The position numbers were made by a program, and so were the translations under genes. From Dermatemys mawii (lineage: Eukaryota; Chordata; Testudines; Dermatemydidae), in assembly GCA_007922305.1 (NCBI GenBank), contig ML677334.1:62990333-63054332 (forward strand): a stretch of DNA of 64,000 nucleotides, given 5' to 3'. Shown here one piece after another: positions 62,701 to 64,000 of the stretch (its first letter is position 1; every line of letters starts with the position of its first letter). Below the pieces are notes generated by a model. That model was not told the origin of the DNA. It was given only the letters and a program-made list of their open reading frames with translations, and searched no databases.

Positions 62701-63434
62701 CGGTGGCTGCAACGGGAGCCGAGCACGGGGCAGAGGGGGAAGGAGGCGGAGAAGCATGTCCCGACTTCGCGCTCTGCTTCTGGGTTTCTCCGGCTCCTCT
62801 GCGCGTCTAAAGCATCAACACGTCCCGCTCCCCCAGGCAGACGGGCCGGGGGCTGGAAACACAGATCCCCACGGAGCACAACGCGCGATTGCCCTCGGGG
62901 GAGAGGCGCGTCCTTCCCCCCGGCCTAGGTCTGACAAGTACCGCAGCTGCTGGGGACAAGTTCCCTCTGCCAGGCCCGGGATGGGGAGAGAGGCTGAGCG
63001 GTTAAGGATCGAAACCCGTCCCCCGCCTGCTGGGATCGGGGGTGCGGAGGGGAAAGGAGGAGGGGGGGAAAGGGAACGCTGCTCTTACCTACGTGCCCGG
63101 AGCTGGTGAAGAGCCGGGGCACCTGCCCCGCTGCTCGCTCCCTGGAGGCGGAGGAGGAGGAGGTCACCCGGGGGTCTTGGTCCACAGCTGCGGAGTAGAG
63201 GGCGCTGCCGCTGTAGCGCCGGGAGATCACCCTGTCCCCCCGTTCGGGGTAGGGGGGCTGGTAGCTCGGGCTGTCCCCCATAGTGTGCAAGAGGAGATCG
63301 AGCAGAGTCCGCCTGTCCCCTCCCGGCGCCTCCACGTCCCTGCTGCTGCCCTCGACCCCCGGCGGCGCAGGAGCTGAAGTGAGCAGCAGGAAGAAGATGG
63401 CACGCAGCGCGTGACATCTCCTTGCCCCTCGCAT
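25612..63434 (-). CDS. ALKAL1: ALKAL1 (FAM150A), ALK and LTK ligand precursor; CDS = join of four exons, complement(25612..25676, 27552..27632, 31336..31389, 63089..63434)
   Basis: Joining the four exons gives 546 nt: 181 codons plus TAG. Visible: a hydrophobic signal-peptide core at residues 12-21, a low-complexity Ser/Pro/Arg-rich stretch to about 115, then a conserved C-terminal domain (about 116-181). Its key pieces are [34 protein letters not shown] and [13 protein letters not shown], with four cysteines at 142, 156, 165 and 178. This is the pattern of the ALKAL/augmentor family, secreted cytokines that bind and dimerise ALK and LTK at the cell surface. [19 protein letters not shown] matches ALKAL1 as I remember it; the ALKAL2 counterpart differs, so I choose ALKAL1. 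Vertebrate ALKAL1 as I know it is nearer 130 residues; the excess here is all N-terminal. All introns are phase 1 with good GT/AG sites, and codons split by introns complete correctly (G|AA Glu, G|GG Gly, T|AT Tyr). No frameshift or premature stop, so it looks functional. Confidence 0.95.
26020..26226. mobile_element. TA-flanked miniature transposon (mariner-like)
   Basis: Flanked by TA at 26018-26019 and 26227-26228, with ends GCTGCTCCCCGATTTATGCAAG and the inverse of TTGCATAACCCAGCGGGCATCTG. TTGCGTAAGTC or its inverse recurs internally. It lies inside ALKAL1 intron 3. Confidence 0.65.
26785..26850. repeat. ancient hairpin repeat (TCCTTATTCAGG...CAGTAAGGAC)
   Basis: GTCCTTATTCAGGTAAAACTC is imperfectly complementary to GGGAATTTCAGCTCAGTAAGGAC. 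Confidence 0.5.
27030..27130. repeat. ancient hairpin repeat (CTCACTTACATTAG...TACACTAGTGTAA)
   Basis: CTCCACTGAAGTTAATGGAATTACACTAGTG is preceded by a partly complementary segment. It is the type of fold-back unit found repeatedly across amniote genomes. Confidence 0.5.
27211..27470. mobile_element. miniature hAT-like transposon related to the copy at 359-645
   Basis: Begins TTAGGCCTGGTTATATCAG. Internal CTAGTGTAGACACAAGT and ATCTACACTACAGAGATA resemble the family ends. Boundaries are approximate. It ends about 80 bp from ALKAL1 coding exon 3. Confidence 0.5.
27552..27632 (-). CDS. ALKAL1: ALKAL1 third coding exon (81 nt, first two domain cysteines)
   Basis: The exon completes Gly134 and encodes residues to Ala160 plus the first base of Tyr161. 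It contains [15 protein letters not shown] with Cys142 and Cys156, part of the ALK/LTK-binding core. The acceptor reads GTTTCTTATCAAACAG (27633 upward) and the donor is GCAT|GTAAGT (27546-27551), a near-perfect U1 match. Without splicing the frame stops two codons past the donor, which supports the exon boundary. Confidence 0.95.
27633..31335 (-). other. ALKAL1: ALKAL1 intron 2 (3.7 kb)
   Basis: Bounded by GTAAGA and CAAACAG. AT-rich, with a pyrimidine-rich stretch at about 29630-30110 (CTCC/TTCC-rich). No exon-like frame or clear transposon was recognised. Confidence 0.85.
31336..31389 (-). CDS. ALKAL1: ALKAL1 second coding exon (54 nt)
   Basis: This 54-nt exon completes Glu116, encodes residues through Thr133 and gives the first base of Gly134. 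It carries the family signature [16 protein letters not shown]. The acceptor is a long T-rich tract ending TTCTCCAG (31390-31397). The donor is ACAG|GTAAGA (31330-31335). It enters and leaves in phase 1, so it is symmetric and could in principle be skipped without a frameshift. Confidence 0.95.
31548..31680 (-). mobile_element. CR1 3' end fragment in intron 1
   Basis: TCATAGGTCGATAGATTAATG, TAGTATGACCTCCTGCACA and ACAGGCCATAGAATTTCACCC match the reverse strand of a CR1 3' tail. Confidence 0.75.
33070..33195 (+). repeat. L2/MIR-type 3' tail
   Basis: ACACTGTGAGCTCAGGAAGTC, then ACTGTACTTAGCAAAATGAGG and CCCTGGGCCTCGGTTGGG resemble the end of L2-class repeats. Confidence 0.45.
34330..34377. repeat. 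perfect 24-bp tandem duplication
   Basis: 34330-34353 and 34354-34377 are identical (TAAATGAGAAATGATTTGAC and following ACTC). A recent replication-slippage event is likely. Confidence 0.9.
37240..37660 (+). repeat. probable interspersed repeat
   Basis: GC-richer than its flanks. GGCCAAACTGGCAAGTGTCTGG followed by TTTTTTCCCTTCCTTGCAGC is text I associate with a recurrent turtle repeat. Class uncertain. Confidence 0.4.
38573..39253. mobile_element. 680-bp non-autonomous DNA transposon rich in TAGCGCTA boxes
   Basis: Left end GAGGGTATGGTTACACTT and right end inverse AGGGCCATGGTTACACTGG form terminal inverted repeats, each followed within 25 bases by TTATAGCGCTATA. Palindromic AGCGCTA or near copies recur at both ends (38600-38650, 39045-39235). 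No transposase frame. A clean target duplication is not seen. Confidence 0.75.
42144..42182. repeat. perfect hairpin with AT loop next to a CATA microsatellite
   Basis: Arms 42144-42158 and 42168-42182 are 15-bp perfect inverted repeats around CTATATATA. The following 42187-42241 is a CATA/CACA repeat. Confidence 0.9.
44260..44480 (+). repeat. MIR SINE
   Basis: CAGTGGTTAAGGTCGAGCCTG (head), TCTGTGATTCTGGCAAGTTAC (core) and AGAATGGGGATAATCTTCC then GCTGTGAGGATAAATATATTA (tail) follow the MIR order. Confidence 0.8.
44686..44734. repeat. GT/GC alternating purine-pyrimidine tract
   Basis: About 30 bases of TG repeat run directly into about 17 bases of CG repeat. Alternating purine-pyrimidine of this kind is the classical Z-DNA-forming sequence. 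Confidence 0.95.
46140..46475 (-). repeat. MIR SINE interrupted by a miniature hAT element
   Basis: AATGGGGAAACTGAGGCAGAG, ACTTGTCCGAGGTCACTC, then after the insertion GGCAGAGCCACTAATAGAACCC and CACTATGATACACTGCC: a reverse-strand MIR in two pieces that join cleanly once the insertion and one target copy are removed. Confidence 0.85.
46274..46395. mobile_element. TAGGGTGACCAGA miniature hAT element, copy 3 (intact)
   Basis: 122 bp, with perfect 14-bp ends TAGGGTGACCAGAT/ATCTGGTCACCCTA, flanked by perfect 8-bp duplications CCAGTGGC (46266-46273 and 46396-46403). An 8-bp duplication is diagnostic of hAT transposition. Confidence 0.95.
48270..48365 (-). mobile_element. CR1 3' end fragment
   Basis: GAGAGGACCTCAAGAGGTCACCTAG and ACCAAGTATACCATCCCTGAC match the reverse strand of the CR1 3' terminus. 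Confidence 0.7.
48667..49310. mobile_element. 644-bp GC-rich hAT element with perfect target duplication but short left end
   Basis: CACTATGC at 48659-48666 and 49311-49318 flanks it. The right end reads AGTTTGCCCACCCCTG. The left begins AAACTATGGCCCGCAGGCC, lacking the first 11 bases expected of the inverted end. The interior holds GC-rich near-repeats with GGGCAGAGCTCTG, and then a G-rich half. The long frames here are artefacts of composition. Confidence 0.8.
49545..49630. repeat. hairpin repeat (GAAAGCCACTGAGGTCAATGG type)
   Basis: TGAAAGCCACTGAGGTCAATGG is followed by an imperfect inverse, CCATTCTCTTCAGTGGGCTTTGG. Confidence 0.55.
49650..49695. repeat. 23-bp tandem duplication
   Basis: CATATTAGTCATTTTTAGAG plus three bases is repeated twice head to tail with a single difference near the end of the second unit. 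Confidence 0.8.
50556..50800. mobile_element. miniature transposon with AGGGCTTGTCTACA end
   Basis: Starts AGGGCTTGTCTACATGAAC. Central palindrome ACTAGTCCTCTTTCAAAGAGGACTAG region at 50677-50702. The right end is eroded (ATCTACACAGACAG region). Confidence 0.5.
52325..52526 (+). mobile_element. tRNA-derived SINE (Cry I / tortoise Pol III type)
   Basis: GGATACCTCAGTGGGGTTTG (A-box region), GGCCTGCTAAACCCAAAGTTG, GAGTTCAGTCTTTGAGG (B-box region) and the CR1-like tail TGAGGTCCCTTCCAACCCTG ATATTCTATT. This family is known from hidden-necked turtles and is the best taxonomic clue in the window. It is inserted in the CR1 copy and is not a functional tRNA gene. Confidence 0.8.
53413..53620. mobile_element. 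unidentified 208-bp insertion in CR1
   Basis: CR1 text reads ...CATTGGAACAA, breaks, and resumes at GGAACAATTTATCAAAGG. GGAACAA (53405-53411 and 53621-53627) is the apparent target duplication. The insert has no obvious inverted ends, tail or coding. Confidence 0.6.
53825..54500. mobile_element. GTGTCTACACTG-type DNA transposon with internal minisatellite
   Basis: Starts GGTGTCTACACTGCACGC directly at the CR1 tail. The end near 54500 is approximate. The centre (54068-54455) is a minisatellite of the unit CCCACTGCTGGAGCCTTTCC, occurring in both orientations about ten times. Overlapping open frames (up to 176 codons) come from the repeat unit and are not genes. Confidence 0.6.
54828..54903. 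repeat. hairpin repeat (CATTGATTTCAATGG core)
   Basis: GGTAAAATCTTGGCCCTGTTAAAGTCCATGGG pairs imperfectly with GCCATTGATTTCAATGGAGCCAAAATTTAACCC. Confidence 0.6.
55240..55395. repeat. short tandem repeat-bearing element (GGCACCTAAAAG units)
   Basis: About 33-bp units containing GTGAATCGTAAC then GGCACCTAAAAGT occur twice in tandem, with a further GGCACCTAATTC upstream. Resembles the fold-back family at 16364. Confidence 0.5.
56345..56440. repeat. hairpin repeat (GATTTTCAAAAGTGCTGAGC type)
   Basis: CTGATTTTCAAAAGTGCTGAGCACCC is followed after 25 bases by AAGTGCTCAAGATTTTGAAAA, a decayed inverse. Confidence 0.55.
56728..58158 (+). mobile_element. CR1 LINE copy with reverse-transcriptase remnant, split by a hAT element
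   Basis: Begins GGCTTTTGACACAGTTCCTG. Encodes [21 protein letters not shown] (56882-56947) and, after the insertion, [15 protein letters not shown] (57310 on), the palm-domain FADD motif. It runs through CCAGAGGAGAGCAACAAAATT to the standard 3' end CTATGATTCGATG. Several stops and frameshifts make it inactive. Confidence 0.9.
56951..57283. mobile_element. 333-bp hAT element nested in CR1
   Basis: Ends CAGGGATCAGCAACCTTTGG and the inverse of CCAAAGGTTGCCGATTCCTG, with 8-bp flanks ACTTAGAT (56943-56950) and ACTTAAAT (57284-57291), seven of eight identical. Internal long inverted pieces (GCTCCCAGTGGCCG and similar) make it fold back. Confidence 0.9.
58159..62252 (-). other. intron 1, proximal part: AT-rich, no gene seen
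   Basis: A short palindromic GTGTATC/GATACAC cluster occurs at 58868-58911. The rest is unremarkable to my reading. Confidence 0.5.
62253..62347. mobile_element. TAGGGTGACCAGA miniature hAT element, copy 4 (truncated)
   Basis: CCAAGTGTAAAAAATCGGGAC, GGGGGTAATAGGAGCCTAT and TCAGGACTGTCCCTACAAAA match the family interior. Both termini are missing. It abuts the CpG island about 750 bp from ALKAL1 coding exon 1. Confidence 0.75.
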
Positions 63435-63445
63435 CTCTCTGGCTC
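63089..63445 (-). CDS. ALKAL1: ALKAL1 first coding exon (signal peptide and variable region)
   Basis: The coding part is 63434-63089 (115 codons plus one base). The start is the first ATG in this frame; the open frame continues upstream to 63494 but only through a GTG. A purine sits at -3. The 3' end is CACGTAG|GTAAGA, a strong 5' splice site at 63083-63088. The exon's 5' edge is set at 63445 by a convincing acceptor, TCTCTTCTCCCAG|GAGCC, with a branch-like GCTAACC about 23 bases before it. This would leave only 11 nt of 5' UTR and implies an upstream non-coding exon. If that acceptor is not used, the exon runs on toward a TATA-like box at 63821. Residues 1-28 look like a signal peptide; R72-R73 is a dibasic pair and residues 91-99 are Ser-rich. 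Confidence 0.9.
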
Positions 63446-63471
63446 CTGGGAGAAGAGAGAGCAGAGCACGG

Positions 63472-63510
63472 TTAGCTCCTGGCCGTGCCCGCACCCGGCC
63501 CTCTCCTCAT
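63472..63510 (-). other. short upstream ORF (12 codons) before the ALKAL1 start, if the leader is unspliced
   Basis: An ATG at 63510 opens a 12-codon frame that ends at TAA 63474-63472, 38 nt before the main ATG. The TAA lies in the GCTAACC that could also serve as a branch point. If the acceptor at 63446 is used, this frame is removed. It matters only for transcripts starting in the CpG island without splicing. Confidence 0.35.
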
Positions 63511-63820
63511 GCTGGGGCCGGCTGCTGTCCCACGGGGCGGGGAAAGCTAGCGAAGAAGAGCGCGGCTGGGACCAGGCTGGCTGGAGGCGCGCGTTGCTGG
63601 GCGCGCAAGGGAGCCGGGTGGGCGCAAGGGCGCTGGGCTCAGCACACCCCGCTCCTCTCCCGCGCCTATCTCCAAGTGCGCGCTGCCGGGCTGGGGACCT
63701 GGCTAGTGCCAGCCCCGCCGCGCTGGGGTGGGGGCGGGCTCTCCGGATTGCCTGGCCCCACCGCTCTTCCCCGCCCACCGCTGCAGTTTCATCTCAGAGC
63801 CCAGATCCCTTTAGGACACA

Positions 63821-63826
63821 TTTATA
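63821..63826 (-). promoter_or_regulatory. TATA-like box upstream of ALKAL1
   Basis: TATAAA in the context GTCTATAAATG lies at the upstream edge of the CpG island, about 390 bp before the start codon. A start site near 63793 would be expected if it is used. GC-box-like strings occur just downstream (63728-63740, 63771-63776). Confidence 0.4.
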
Positions 63827-64000
63827 GACACGGATTAGGAGAAGGGTATTAAGCAAGCAGCACGCATTACGATCCAGGGCTTTATTGGGGGGATTTGCCT
63901 GGCTTTCTTCTCCCACTGTGATCGCTCCCGAGGCTTTAGTCATTTCGCGGAACCCCAAATCCATTTTAACTTTCAGCTGGACACAAATAACCGAGACTTT

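Larger units (their letters stand above)
31390..63088 (-). other. ALKAL1: ALKAL1 intron 1 (31.7 kb), mostly repeats and AT-rich spacer
   Basis: It is bounded by GTAAGA and TTCTCCAG. Recognisable elements are listed separately. The stretches 31.7-33.0, 33.2-37.2, 39.3-42.1, 42.3-44.2, 44.8-46.1, 46.5-48.2, 49.7-50.5, 50.8-51.8 and 58.2-62.2 kb show only AT-rich sequence, short simple repeats and chance frames to my reading. Any enhancers or non-coding RNAs there cannot be seen from one sequence. Confidence 0.85.
62360..63790. promoter_or_regulatory. CpG island over the 5' end of ALKAL1
   Basis: After about 60 kb of AT-rich DNA with few CpG, the sequence becomes GC-rich with abundant CpG, including GCGCGC and CCGCC runs. 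It covers coding exon 1, the start of intron 1 and the proximal upstream region. Several open frames here on both strands come from the lack of AT-rich stops and have no support as genes. Confidence 0.85.

Noticed and set aside
62526..63827. Many overlapping frames in the CpG island, up to 183 codons
   Set aside because: GC-rich sequence lacks AT-rich stops. Several of these frames begin at GTG. Only 63434-63089 minus has a signal peptide, splice donor and family continuation.

Overview
The window is vertebrate, most likely from a hidden-necked (cryptodiran) turtle. It is AT-rich with very low coding density. It carries several CR1 LINEs, MIR-type SINEs, many small hAT-like miniature transposons, and a tRNA-derived SINE that looks like the turtle Cry I/Pol III family. 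I know these families from reptile genomes; no database search was run.

One protein-coding gene is supported, on the minus strand. It is ALKAL1 (FAM150A), a secreted ligand of the receptor tyrosine kinases ALK and LTK. Four coding exons read 63434-63089, 31389-31336, 27632-27552 and 25676-25612. All three introns have GT-AG ends and phase 1, and the join gives a predicted 181-residue precursor. The first coding exon sits in a CpG island at the right edge, with a TATA-like box upstream. Intron 1 is about 31.7 kb. The conserved four-cysteine receptor-binding domain is spread over the last three small exons. A strong 5' splice site 12 bases beyond the stop codon suggests the 3' UTR may itself be spliced.

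Layout: 1-24.7 kb is intergenic, or at most distal 3' UTR. It holds a head-to-head pair of hAT transposon 3' halves (2.4-4.2 kb), a solo LTR nested in a palindromic element (5.5-6.6 kb), CR1 fragments, several miniature transposons and a second LTR-like block (13.5-14.1 kb). 25.6-31.4 kb carries the three 3' coding exons. 31.4-63.1 kb is intron 1, with a 680-bp TAGCGCTA-rich element (38.6 kb), nested MIR/hAT insertions (46.2 kb), a 644-bp GC-rich hAT element (48.7 kb) and two long CR1 copies, each interrupted by other elements (51.8-53.8 and 56.7-58.2 kb). 62.3-63.8 kb is the promoter-proximal CpG island.

The other long open frames on both strands lie inside repeats or CpG-rich DNA, or are chance frames. 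No CRISPR array, operon, tRNA gene or rRNA gene was seen. The non-gene interest is structural: stacked transposon insertions with readable target-site duplications, a perfect pair of overlapping palindromes at 15.4 kb, and several hairpin-type repeat families.
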